Below, in pieces: positions 36,413-44,975 of a DNA stretch of 56,978 nt; the first letter of the stretch is position 1, and each line of letters opens with the position of its first letter. Made by a program: the position numbers and the translations under genes. Location: assembly GCA_964623085.1 (NCBI GenBank), contig CAZUTO010000013.1, forward strand, positions 1 through 56,978, given 5' to 3'. The stretch comes from CAZUTO01 sp964623085. GTDB lineage: Bacteria; Pseudomonadota; Gammaproteobacteria; Pseudomonadales; GM7GCV1. The notes beneath the pieces were generated by a model. That model was given only the letters and a program-made list of their open reading frames with translations. It made no database searches and had not been told where the DNA came from.

Positions 36413-38224
36413 ATGAAGCCCACGGCCACTTCGAATCCAGAATATTTCCATAAGGTGATTGACTGCCAATATGCTTGTCCAGCGCATACGCCAGTACCGG
36501 AATACATTCGATTAATTGCCCAGCGTCGATACTCCGATGCTTACATGATTAACTGGGAATCAAATGTGTTCCCCGGTGTTTTGGGTCGCACCTGTGATCG
36601 CCCCTGTGAACCTGCTTGTCGACGTGGTCGAGTAGAAGAAGAGCCGGTCGCTATTTGTCGATTGAAAAGAGTCGCGGCAGATCACAAAGATTCTGTTGCG
36701 CACCGCATGCCGGATATCCCGAGCAAAAAGAATGGTAAGCGTATTGCATTGATCGGTGCTGGCCCAGCGGCGATGACAGTCGCGCGTGATCTTATGCCCC
36801 TAGGCTACACCGTCGATCTTTATGATGAAAATACGAAAGCCGGTGGCTTTATGCGTAGCCAGATCCCGACTTTCCGCCTGCCGGAATCCGTATTGGATGA
36901 AGAGTGTGGCTATATTTTAGACATGGGCGTCACGCAGCTCTTTAATCAGCGCGTTGATAGCTTGAAGGAAATTCTAGATAAAGACTACGATGCCGTGTTT
37001 GTTGGCACAGGTGCACCGAAAGGTCGGGATCTAAAACTGCCCGGTTATGAAGAAGTGGACGCCAGTGTGCATATCGGTATCGAATGGCTCTTCAGTGTTG
37101 CCTTCGAGCATATTAAATCTATCGGCAAGAAAGTGCTGGTACTCGGTGGTGGTAACACCGCGATGGATTGTTGCAGAACGGCGCGCCGCCTAGGTGGTGA
37201 GCAGGTTATCGTTACCGTTCGTTCTACCTATGAAGATATGAAAGCCTCGCCTTGGGAAAAAGAAGATGCCCTGCGCGAAGATATTCCTTTTGAGTGTGAC
37301 CTAAACCCAAAAGCCTATGTTCATGAAAATGGCAAGCTTGTGGGTATGACGTTCGAGCGAGTTGAGTCTGTCTATGACGATTCAGGTAAGCGTACCCTCA
37401 AAAATACTGGCGAAGAAGTCTATCTTGAAGCGGATGAAGTCATCATTGCTGTTGGCCAACAAACTGCATTCCCGTGGATCGAAAAAGATTTGGGTCTGGA
37501 GTTTGATGAGTGGGGCAATCCTGTTGTTGATGAGGTGACGTTTCAATCGACCAACCCGAAAGTATTTTTTGGTGGCGATGCTGCTTTTGGTCCAGCCAAT
37601 ATTATTACTGCGGTGGCTCATGGTCACCAAGCTGCAGTGTCAATGGATCTGTTTTTGCAGGGTAAAAGCGTCGATGATCGTCCTGATCCCTATACCAACC
37701 TCGTTAGTCAAAAGATGGGTATTCATGAGTGGAGCTATGGCAGCAACGTCACCGATGACGTGCGCTTTGCCGTTCCGCATTTGGAAAAAGAAAAAGCATT
37801 GGCGAGTACCGTCGCAGAAGTAGAGCTTGGATTTGACGAAGCGACTGCCTTTGATGAAGCAGAGCGTTGCCTAAACTGTGATGTTCAAACGGTGTTCACT
37901 ACAGCAAAATGTATCGAGTGCGATGCCTGTACTGATATTTGCCCAACAGATTGCATCACCTTTACTGATAATGCGGACGAAGATGATTTGCGTCAGCGAC
38001 TCACGGTACCGGCGAGAGAAATCAGTCAGGATATCTATGTCTCTGAAGATTTGCCGACCACGCGTATTATGGCGAAAGATGAAAATGTTTGTCTTCACTG
38101 TGGGCTATGCGCCGAGCGCTGCCCAACCGGTGCTTGGGATATGCAGAAGTTTTTCTACTCTGTGACCAAGGCGGGCCAAGATGAAACAAACCGGGAGTTA
38201 CCCAAACCGGGAGCGGCTCCATGA
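36413..38224 (+). CDS. korC: KorC-type NAD(P):ferredoxin oxidoreductase subunit (GltD-like, fused to two ferredoxin modules)
   Basis: 603 aa. Residues 1-100 carry the GltD-type cysteine region (C18, C22, C61, C65, C69); an FAD site follows (RIALIGAGPAAMTVARDL), then an NAD(P) site (VLVLGGGNTAMDCCRTARR, near residue 242). Unlike GltD, the protein continues with two ferredoxin-like [4Fe-4S] motifs: C500-C503-C506-C510 and C560-C563-C566-C570, each followed by Pro. It overlaps korA by four bases. Azoarcus/Thauera 2-oxoglutarate:NADP oxidoreductase has a related third subunit, so this protein probably moves electrons from KorAB to NADP. Often mis-annotated as glutamate synthase small subunit. Confidence 0.85.
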   Translation: MKPTATSNPEYFHKVIDCQYACPAHTPVPEYIRLIAQRRYSDAYMINWESNVFPGVLGRTCDRPCEPACRRGRVEEEPVAICRLKRVAADHKDSVAHRMPDIPSKKNGKRIALIGAGPAAMTVARDLMPLGYTVDLYDENTKAGGFMRSQIPTFRLPESVLDEECGYILDMGVTQLFNQRVDSLKEILDKDYDAVFVGTGAPKGRDLKLPGYEEVDASVHIGIEWLFSVAFEHIKSIGKKVLVLGGGNTAMDCCRTARRLGGEQVIVTVRSTYEDMKASPWEKEDALREDIPFECDLNPKAYVHENGKLVGMTFERVESVYDDSGKRTLKNTGEEVYLEADEVIIAVGQQTAFPWIEKDLGLEFDEWGNPVVDEVTFQSTNPKVFFGGDAAFGPANIITAVAHGHQAAVSMDLFLQGKSVDDRPDPYTNLVSQKMGIHEWSYGSNVTDDVRFAVPHLEKEKALASTVAEVELGFDEATAFDEAERCLNCDVQTVFTTAKCIECDACTDICPTDCITFTDNADEDDLRQRLTVPAREISQDIYVSEDLPTTRIMAKDENVCLHCGLCAERCPTGAWDMQKFFYSVTKAGQDETNRELPKPGAAP

Positions 38225-40071
38225 GTAAGAAAGAACTTTCAGCGCTGAACGATTTCGTTGTTAAATTTGCCAATGTAAATGGTTCAGGTTCATCCAGTGC
38301 AAACCACATGTTTGCAAAGGCGGTGTTCCGCATGGGTATTCCTGTTAGTGCGCGCAATATATTCCCCTCCAACATTCAAGGCCTGCCGACTTGGTACGAA
38401 ATTCGTATCAATGAAGATGGGTTTTTAGGTCGCAGAGGAGATACTGTGGACATCATGCTTTCGGTTAACCCGCAAAGCATGCCATCTGATGTGCGTGAAG
38501 TAGCCCCAGGAGGCTACTTCATTTATGACAACACTAAGCCGTTGGATCTGCGTCTGATTCGAGACGACATTAACTACATCGGTATTCCGCTGACAGAAAT
38601 CACTAACGCGGAATATACCGATCCACGCCAACGACAATTATTTAAGAATGTCGTTTACGTCGGTGCTTTGTCGGCTCTGATCGATATGGATTTTTCTGTA
38701 TTGGTCGATCTGGTGAAAGATCAATTTAAGGCAAAAGAGAAACTGATTCAGCCAAATATCCATGCATTGGAGTTAGGCTGTCGATACGCCAAAAACAATT
38801 TCGAATGCCCACTTGGTTTGCGTTTAGAAACCCGTGATCTAACTAAGGGTAAGATTTTTGTCGACGGCAACACAGGCTGTGGTTTGGGTGCGGTATATGG
38901 CGGCGCGACTGTCGCTGCTTGGTATCCAATTACTCCTTCTACTTCAGTTGCAGAAGCCTATGAAAAGTATGCGTCTCGATTACGTATAGATCCAGCGACG
39001 GGCAAAAAGAACTTTGCCGTTGTGCAGGCGGAAGACGAGCTCTCAGCGATTGGTATGGTGATTGGTGCTAGCTGGAATGGTGCGCGCTCATTCACTGCAA
39101 CCAGTGGCCCTGGTGTCTCATTGATGAACGAGTTTCTCGGTCTGGCGTACTTTGCAGAAATACCCACTGTGTTGATTGATGTGCAGCGAGCAGGTCCATC
39201 AACAGGTATGCCAACCAAGACTCAGCAATCCGATATTTTGATTTCGGCCTATGCCTCTCATGGTGATACCAAGCATATCGTGCTTTTCCCAGCCAGCCCA
39301 AAAGAGTGCTTTGATATGACGGCGTTGTCTCTTGATGCGGCTGAACGTCTGCAAACACCGATTATTATGCTTACCGACCTCGATCTTGGTATGAATGATT
39401 GGCTCAGCGAGCCCTTCGAATGGGACGACGAGCGCACTTATGACCGCGGCAAGGTGATGACCGAAGAAGAGCTTGATGCTGGGGCAGACTTTGGCCGTTA
39501 TCTTGATGTGGATGGCGATGGTATTACCTATCGCACCTACCCTGGCACGCATGCTGAGAAGGGTGCGTTCTTTACTCGTGGTACTTCGCGTGATGAATAC
39601 GCGATTTACACTGAGAGCGGCGAAGTTTACGTGCAGAATATGGAGCGTCTGGTGAAGAAGTTTCGCACCGCGCTAAACTATATTCCCGAGCCAGAGATCA
39701 ATTTAGCTGAAGGCGGTTCACCAGCAGGAGTCATTCACTTCGGTACTACTGATCCTGCAATGAAAGAATCATTGCACTTGATGGCACAGGACGGCATCCA
39801 TTTGGATGAACTGCGTTTGAAAGCCTTCCCATTCCATGATTCTGTAAAAGAATTTGTCGAGTCGCACGATCAGATCTTTGTGGTTGAGCAAAACCGCGAT
39901 GCGCAAATGCGTACTCTGCTGATGAATGAGTTGGATATTGATCCGGCTAAGCTGATCCGTGTGTTGCACTATGATGGCACGCCCATCAACGCAACCAAAA
40001 TTTCGGACATCATCCGATCAAATTTGAGCGGTGCAGAAATTACGCCACTCGTTAAGCCACAAGCTTCGTAA
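38221..40071 (+). CDS. korA: 2-oxoacid:acceptor oxidoreductase, fused gamma-alpha subunit (KorA)
   Basis: 616 aa. Residues 1 to about 190 form the gamma (POR) domain (VVKFANVNGSGSSSANHM), and about 205-600 the alpha pyrimidine-binding domain with the YPITPSTS motif and the TSGPGVSLMNEFLGLA segment. This gamma-alpha fusion is the architecture of two-subunit 2-oxoacid:ferredoxin oxidoreductases. Substrate cannot be read off with certainty; 2-oxoglutarate is favoured by the neighbourhood of sucAB-lpd and the KorC partner. ATG overlaps the korC stop; korB follows after 18 bases. Confidence 0.88.
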   Translation: MSKKELSALNDFVVKFANVNGSGSSSANHMFAKAVFRMGIPVSARNIFPSNIQGLPTWYEIRINEDGFLGRRGDTVDIMLSVNPQSMPSDVREVAPGGYFIYDNTKPLDLRLIRDDINYIGIPLTEITNAEYTDPRQRQLFKNVVYVGALSALIDMDFSVLVDLVKDQFKAKEKLIQPNIHALELGCRYAKNNFECPLGLRLETRDLTKGKIFVDGNTGCGLGAVYGGATVAAWYPITPSTSVAEAYEKYASRLRIDPATGKKNFAVVQAEDELSAIGMVIGASWNGARSFTATSGPGVSLMNEFLGLAYFAEIPTVLIDVQRAGPSTGMPTKTQQSDILISAYASHGDTKHIVLFPASPKECFDMTALSLDAAERLQTPIIMLTDLDLGMNDWLSEPFEWDDERTYDRGKVMTEEELDAGADFGRYLDVDGDGITYRTYPGTHAEKGAFFTRGTSRDEYAIYTESGEVYVQNMERLVKKFRTALNYIPEPEINLAEGGSPAGVIHFGTTDPAMKESLHLMAQDGIHLDELRLKAFPFHDSVKEFVESHDQIFVVEQNRDAQMRTLLMNELDIDPAKLIRVLHYDGTPINATKISDIIRSNLSGAEITPLVKPQAS

Positions 40072-40089
40072 AGTTTTAAAGAGCCAAAC

Positions 40090-41142
40090 ATGAGTTTTTA
40101 TAGACCAAAATTTCGACATCCAGATCTACCGAAAAACGCTCTCGGCCTGACAGAAGCTGCATACGAAGGTGCCATTTCAACTCTGTGTGCTGGTTGTGGC
40201 CACGACTCTATTAGTGCGGCTGTGATTAGTGCTGCTTGGGAATCAGGTATTCCACCGCACAGGTTTGCCAAACTTTCTGGTATTGGTTGCTCGTCTAAGT
40301 CGCCCACTTACTTTTTGAGTCAGGCTCACGGCTTCAATACGGTTCATGGTCGTATGCCCTCAGTGATGACCGGTGCGCATGTTGCGAACCGAGACCTTAC
40401 CTATGTGGGTGTGTCTGGCGATGGTGATACCGCGTCTATTGGTATGGGGCAGTTTGCGCATATTATTCGACGTAATTTGAACATGCTCTACCTAGTGGAG
40501 AACAACGGTTGCTACGGCCTCACTAAGGGACAGAATTCCGCCACGCAAGATTGTGGTTCTACAGATAAGAAGGGTAACCCTAATCCGTTTGAGTCTATCG
40601 ACTTAGTTGGTTTGGCATTGCAGCTAGGTGCGACCTTCGTTGCGCGCAGTTTTTCTGGCGACAAAGAACAATTGGTTCCTTTGATTCGGGCAGCGATAGC
40701 CCATAAAGGCTTTGCGTTGATCGATGTGGTTTCGCCATGTGTCACGTTTAACAACCATAAAGGCTCAACCAAGTCTTACGACTTTGTGCGCGAGCATCGT
40801 GATGTTGGTGTGGCCATGGACTATGTGCCGATGGAAAAAGAAATCACTGTTCAATACGAGCCAGGTACCATTGAGGAAGTCACACTTCATGATGGCTCAG
40901 TGGTTCACTTGCATAAGGCCGATAGCGCCTATGACGCGAGTGACCGTGAAGCTGCGATCAACACACTTCAGCAATACAAGCTTGAAGATAAATTACTCAC
41001 TGGCTTGATTTATATATCACCGAATGCGCCAGATTTTCATGAGATGATTCAAACTACGGAAGCGCCTCTTAATCAACTTGATGAGAGTGTTCTTTGTCCT
41101 GGAAGTACAGCGTTGGAGCGTATCAACGAGTCCTTAAGTTAG
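40090..41142 (+). CDS. korB: 2-oxoacid:acceptor oxidoreductase beta subunit (KorB)
   Basis: 350 aa, the thiamine-diphosphate subunit. TPP motif GDGDTASIGMG starts at residue 110 and ends in the ENNGCYGLTKGQ stretch. C33, C36, C67 and C217 have almost exactly the spacing of the four [4Fe-4S] ligands known in the beta subunit of the Sulfolobus two-subunit enzyme. Together with KorA it should oxidise a 2-oxoacid plus CoA to an acyl-CoA, CO2 and low-potential electrons. The C-terminal 60 residues are an extension with no motif I recognise. Confidence 0.88.
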   Translation: MSFYRPKFRHPDLPKNALGLTEAAYEGAISTLCAGCGHDSISAAVISAAWESGIPPHRFAKLSGIGCSSKSPTYFLSQAHGFNTVHGRMPSVMTGAHVANRDLTYVGVSGDGDTASIGMGQFAHIIRRNLNMLYLVENNGCYGLTKGQNSATQDCGSTDKKGNPNPFESIDLVGLALQLGATFVARSFSGDKEQLVPLIRAAIAHKGFALIDVVSPCVTFNNHKGSTKSYDFVREHRDVGVAMDYVPMEKEITVQYEPGTIEEVTLHDGSVVHLHKADSAYDASDREAAINTLQQYKLEDKLLTGLIYISPNAPDFHEMIQTTEAPLNQLDESVLCPGSTALERINESLS

Positions 41143-41206
41143 CGCTTACGCTTGTTATAGTGCAGGCTAGGTCGGCTGGTGATCTTTGGCCTATTGGTGA
41201 CGGCAG

Positions 41207-42385
41207 CTAACGCTTGACCCAGCTGTTAGGATTCTGCGGTTCACCCTCGTGTCGTATCTCGAAATAAAGGCCTTGTTCTAAAATACTTCCGCTATTGCCC
41301 ACTAGTGCGATCTGCTCTCCGGGTGCAACCCAGTCTCCAGACTCGACGAAAAGTGACTGATTGTGTCCATAAAGCGATAGATAGCCGTCATCGTGATCCA
41401 CAATGACTAGCAGGCCGTAGCCGCGGAGATAATCTGCAAACACAACTCGTCCATGATGGATTGTCGTAACAGGGTTTCCTGCGGGTGCTGTAATAACGAC
41501 GCCCTGCCAACGCAAAGTACCGCTTCGTGACGCCCCATATTGGTGTGCAAAATCGCCCACGATTGGCCACTCATAGTTGCCTTTGAGTTCAACGAATGGT
41601 TTGAATGAATCAGGTGGAGCGAGATTGGCAATGCGTTCCTCAACCTCTTTAATTAACTGCTCTAGTCTTGCTCGGTCCTCTTCTTTCTCAGCAATAAGTT
41701 GCTCAGCGGAAACGATTTGCGAATCGATTTCTTGCAACAGCGTCGTTCGATTTTGTTGCGCACGTTTTTGCTCTTCTTCTCGGGTGGACAGCGCTGTACT
41801 TAACTGTTCGAGCTGGTTTTGAGACTCAAGAATTTCCGACTTCGTTTCGTCAAGCGTTGTCATAGTTTCAAGATAGGAGTCGATACTGCCAGCCCGAGCT
41901 TCTAGTAAATATTGGTAGTAGTGGAACATGCGGCTGAATTCGGCTGGGCTGCCTTGATTTAATAATATTTTGAGTGGCTCTTCCGAGCCTGTTTGATACA
42001 TCGTCTTCAAGTCGTTCCTGAGCTGTTTTTCCTGCTGCTTCAGGCTGACATCGAGTTCGGCTGCTTGATTTTGTAGTTCGGAAAACCTTGATTGATTCTC
42101 TTTGATGTCCTCGTCAATGTCATAAATTTGTTTATGAATTTGAGAAAGCTCCAGTTCTTGCGCTCGCAAGTTGGACTGAGCCCAGTCACGCTCTTTCTGA
42201 TACTCCAGCAGTTCCTCTTCAAGATTTTTCAGTTCGTTTTTTACGTCTTCAAGCGCCGCTTCGTTATTCTGCGAATGCGCGCTGGCAGCAACTAAAAGCC
42301 ATAGAAAGAAGGTAAAAAGGGTTTTATTGGTAGTCAGCATTCTGTTTAGTAATCGGCCCCAAAGCGCTTTATCTATTTTACTCAT
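41207..42385 (-). CDS. envC: Murein hydrolase activator EnvC
   Basis: 392 aa (377 if translation starts at ATG 42340, which would give a more typical signal peptide, TLFTFFLWLLVAASAHS). A long coiled coil (residues about 45-250) precedes a LytM/M23 domain. The metal-binding His of true LytM proteases are absent (RWQG and LYFEIRHEG positions), as in EnvC, which activates amidases at the division site instead of cutting peptidoglycan. Divergent from the rhodanese gene. In relatives gpmI lies next to envC; it is not here. Confidence 0.9.
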   Translation of the reverse strand: MSKIDKALWGRLLNRMLTTNKTLFTFFLWLLVAASAHSQNNEAALEDVKNELKNLEEELLEYQKERDWAQSNLRAQELELSQIHKQIYDIDEDIKENQSRFSELQNQAAELDVSLKQQEKQLRNDLKTMYQTGSEEPLKILLNQGSPAEFSRMFHYYQYLLEARAGSIDSYLETMTTLDETKSEILESQNQLEQLSTALSTREEEQKRAQQNRTTLLQEIDSQIVSAEQLIAEKEEDRARLEQLIKEVEERIANLAPPDSFKPFVELKGNYEWPIVGDFAHQYGASRSGTLRWQGVVITAPAGNPVTTIHHGRVVFADYLRGYGLLVIVDHDDGYLSLYGHNQSLFVESGDWVAPGEQIALVGNSGSILEQGLYFEIRHEGEPQNPNSWVKR

Positions 42386-42457
42386 GATCTGAGTTTTTGA
42401 AGAGTTATTTGGATGTTATTTTTAATGATATTGGCCAATATCAGCCGATGCTTCATG

Positions 42458-42486
42458 TTCACCTATGAGGGCGCAATCTGTATACT
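42458..42486 (+). promoter_or_regulatory. Sigma-70-type promoter for the rhodanese-secB unit
   Basis: -35 TTCACC (42458-42463), a 17-base spacer and -10 TATACT (42481-42486). A transcript would start near 42493, about 25 bases ahead of the TTG 42518 start with its AGGA. This supports the shorter form of the rhodanese gene. Confidence 0.6.
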
Positions 42487-42517
42487 GCGCGACTCCCAGT
42501 TTTCAGGATTACTTTCG

Positions 42518-42931
42518 TTGGACTTTATTATTTTCGCCAGTGAGCAATGGATACTGCTAAGTATATTATTGCTGTTTATTTATGCCTTCGTGTGGCGCGA
42601 ATCAACGAAGGGTGGCAAATCAGTTTCCCATCATGAACTTACGCGAATGCTCAATGCAGATGAAGCAGTTGTATTAGATGTTCGAGATCAGAAAGAGTTT
42701 TCCGCAGGGCATATCGCCGGGGCCTTGAATATCCCCTTCGCCAAAATCAATGAGCGTGAATCAGAACTCTCAGGACACAAAGACGGCACTGCTATCGTAC
42801 TGGTTGATAAAGCTGGACAGCATGTCGGTGGTGTAGGAAAAGCACTGACTAAACTAGGCTACCGGGTGAATCGGTTGAGTGGTGGTATGACCGCATGGCT
42901 AAACGAAAAGTTGCCGGTAGTAAAAGATTAG
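42518..42931 (+). CDS. yibN: YibN-like rhodanese-domain membrane protein lacking cysteine
   Basis: 137 aa from TTG 42518, chosen because AGGA lies nine bases upstream, a promoter fits just before it, and the protein then aligns end to end with YibN. The frame is open from ATG 42413. One N-terminal transmembrane helix (WILLSILLLFIYAFVW) anchors a rhodanese domain (residues about 40-135) with VVLDVRDQKEFSAGHIAGA. At the active-site loop the catalytic Cys is replaced (IVLVDKAGQHVG) and the protein contains no cysteine at all, so sulfur transfer is not expected. Followed by secB; grxC, usually between them, is absent. Confidence 0.82.
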   Translation: MDFIIFASEQWILLSILLLFIYAFVWRESTKGGKSVSHHELTRMLNADEAVVLDVRDQKEFSAGHIAGALNIPFAKINERESELSGHKDGTAIVLVDKAGQHVGGVGKALTKLGYRVNRLSGGMTAWLNEKLPVVKD

Positions 42932-42949
42932 CGAGAATGAGATCCAAAG

Positions 42950-43444
42950 ATGGCCGATGAAAATGCAACCCAACAAGGGAACGAACCACCAAAAGGCCCA
43001 CAGTTTTTAATAGAGCGTGTCTTTGTTAAGGATATATCGCTCGAGACACCAAAAGGTTTGGATGCGTTTGTTAGTCAATGGCGGCCGCAAGTAAACCTAG
43101 ATATAAACACCACACAAAAAGCGCTAGGCGAAGGGCGTCACGAGGTCACTTTGCGTGTTACCGCGACAGCGAAGGATCAGGAGTCTGGCGAAGTTTATTA
43201 CCTCGTAGAGATCAAACAATCGGGCGTGTTTTTGGCGCGTGGTTTTGAGGAAAAAGATTTGGCTCGCGTCTTGGCGACGGCTGCACCGACAGCACTCTTT
43301 CCCTATGCACGTGAGACAGCAGATAGCTTGGTTGTTAAGGCGGGTTTTCCTCCGCTGCGACTAGCACCCATCAATTTTGAAGCACTTATTCATGCGGCAG
43401 CCCAGAAACAGCAAGGCAGTCCTCATAACGAAACGCTTCAGTAA
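42950..43444 (+). CDS. secB: Protein-export chaperone SecB
   Basis: 164 aa, normal length. It holds precursors unfolded and delivers them to SecA. Recognisable segments: QFLIERVFVKDISLETP, RVTATAKDQESGEVYYLVEI, and the C-terminal LFPYARETADSLVVKAGFPP. Starts 18 bases after the rhodanese gene. Confidence 0.96.
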   Translation: MADENATQQGNEPPKGPQFLIERVFVKDISLETPKGLDAFVSQWRPQVNLDINTTQKALGEGRHEVTLRVTATAKDQESGEVYYLVEIKQSGVFLARGFEEKDLARVLATAAPTALFPYARETADSLVVKAGFPPLRLAPINFEALIHAAAQKQQGSPHNETLQ

Positions 43445-43472
43445 GCCTGTTATTTAAATAGCACGGCTTTTT
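43443..43472 (+). terminator. Probable terminator after secB
   Basis: Arms aagcctg and cacggctt (one bulged C) form a stem around an AT-rich loop, followed by five T. It begins within the secB stop codon and lies between convergent secB and ntrC. Confidence 0.55.
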
Positions 43473-43487
43473 AAACAAGAAAAAAGT

Positions 43488-44924
43488 TTAGTTGTCTTCA
43501 GCGTAGTCCGCCAGCTCGAGCTCTTTCAGTTTGCGAGTCAGAGTATTGCGACCCCAGCCTAATAATTCCGAAGCATCACGCTTTCTTCCATTCGTGTAAT
43601 CCAGCGCTGTTTCGATAAGCGCCGTTTCAAACATTGGCACAGCAGATTTAAGAATATGTTGCTGGCCATTTGCCAATGCCTCGGATGCCCAGTGTCGAAG
43701 ATGATCCGGCCACGCGCCTTGAGCGCCAGTGACTGTGCTCTCGACTGTTGATGAAGTCTGGCTCTGAAGCTCTGGCGGCAAATCGCTCAGGTGCACTTCT
43801 TTACCAGGTGCCATGACGGTTAGCCAGCGACACACGTTTTCTAGTTGTCGAACATTTCCAGGCCAAGGCAAGCGGCCAAGAAAGTCGGTTGCTTCTTTCG
43901 TTAGTTCTTTTCGCTCCATATCTAGCTCATTCGCCGACTTCAGCAGAAAATGCTCTGCGAGTGCAGGTATATCATCGGCGCGGTCAGCCAGCTTTGGCAA
44001 ATGAACGCGAATAACATTGAGCCGGTGAAACAAGTCTTCACGGAAGCGATGATTATCAACTAGGCTCTCAAGGTTTTGATGGGTGGCCGTAATAATCCTA
44101 ACGTCGACATTGACTGGCGTATGCCCGCCAACGCGATAAAACTCGTTGTCTGCGAGTACGCGCAGCAATCTTGTCTGTGCTTCTGGGGGCATATCGCCAA
44201 TCTCGTCGAGAAAGAGTGTGCCGCCATTTGCTTGCTCAAAGCGGCCTTCGCGTCTTGTAGCCGCGCCAGTAAACGCACCTTTCTCATGGCCAAATAGTTC
44301 AGATTCGATCAGATCATTGGGTATGGCGGCCATATTAAGTGCAATAAAGGGCTTCTGATTTCGCGGGCTATGGCGATGCAATGCGCGAGCAACCAACTCC
44401 TTGCCCGTGCCCGACTCACCGTTGATAAGAACGGTCACATTAGATTTCGCCAGCCGGCCGATAGCGCGAAACACCTCCTGCATAGATTGCGCTTCACCAA
44501 TGATATCGAGTTCGGGAACCGGCTGTTGATCCGTGCTGGTAGTGCTCAGTTGGCCAGCATGATCTAGTGCTCGGCGAGTGACCGTAATCACCTCGTCCAG
44601 ATCAAAAGGCTTGGGTAGATATTCGAAAGCGCCGCCTTCGTATGAATCTACCGCGCTTTGTAGGTCTGAGTGAGCGGTCATAATGATGATGGGAATATTG
44701 GGGTGGTCTTGTCCTATCTCTCCAAGCAACGCCAAGCCATCGATATCGGGCATTCGAATATCACTGACAATGACATTGGGTTGATGTTGTTTGAGCTCAG
44801 AGAGAATTTCTTTACCCGAGCTAAAGCTCTGTACCTCAAACGACGCCTTTTTCAGCGCTTTTTCCAGCACCCAGCGTATGGATTTGTCATCGTCAACCAC
44901 CCAGACACTATTTTGCGATTGCAT
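43488..44924 (-). CDS. glnG: Nitrogen regulator NtrC (sigma-54 activator)
   Basis: 478 aa. Receiver domain with D11-D13 and phospho-acceptor D55 (VIVSDIRMPD), sigma-54 AAA+ domain with Walker A GESGTGKELV and the sigma-54-contact loop GAFTGA, and a Fis-type helix-turn-helix at the C-terminus (ASELLGWGRNTLTRKLKEL). Partner of NtrB, 51 bases upstream. It activates nitrogen-assimilation promoters and probably its own operon (see the sites at 46.2-46.3 kb). Confidence 0.96.
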   Translation of the reverse strand: MQSQNSVWVVDDDKSIRWVLEKALKKASFEVQSFSSGKEILSELKQHQPNVIVSDIRMPDIDGLALLGEIGQDHPNIPIIIMTAHSDLQSAVDSYEGGAFEYLPKPFDLDEVITVTRRALDHAGQLSTTSTDQQPVPELDIIGEAQSMQEVFRAIGRLAKSNVTVLINGESGTGKELVARALHRHSPRNQKPFIALNMAAIPNDLIESELFGHEKGAFTGAATRREGRFEQANGGTLFLDEIGDMPPEAQTRLLRVLADNEFYRVGGHTPVNVDVRIITATHQNLESLVDNHRFREDLFHRLNVIRVHLPKLADRADDIPALAEHFLLKSANELDMERKELTKEATDFLGRLPWPGNVRQLENVCRWLTVMAPGKEVHLSDLPPELQSQTSSTVESTVTGAQGAWPDHLRHWASEALANGQQHILKSAVPMFETALIETALDYTNGRKRDASELLGWGRNTLTRKLKELELADYAEDN

Positions 44925-44975
44925 TGTGATCCCTCATTATCTTTGTCTCGATTGCTTTAACCATAGTTGTTCTCA

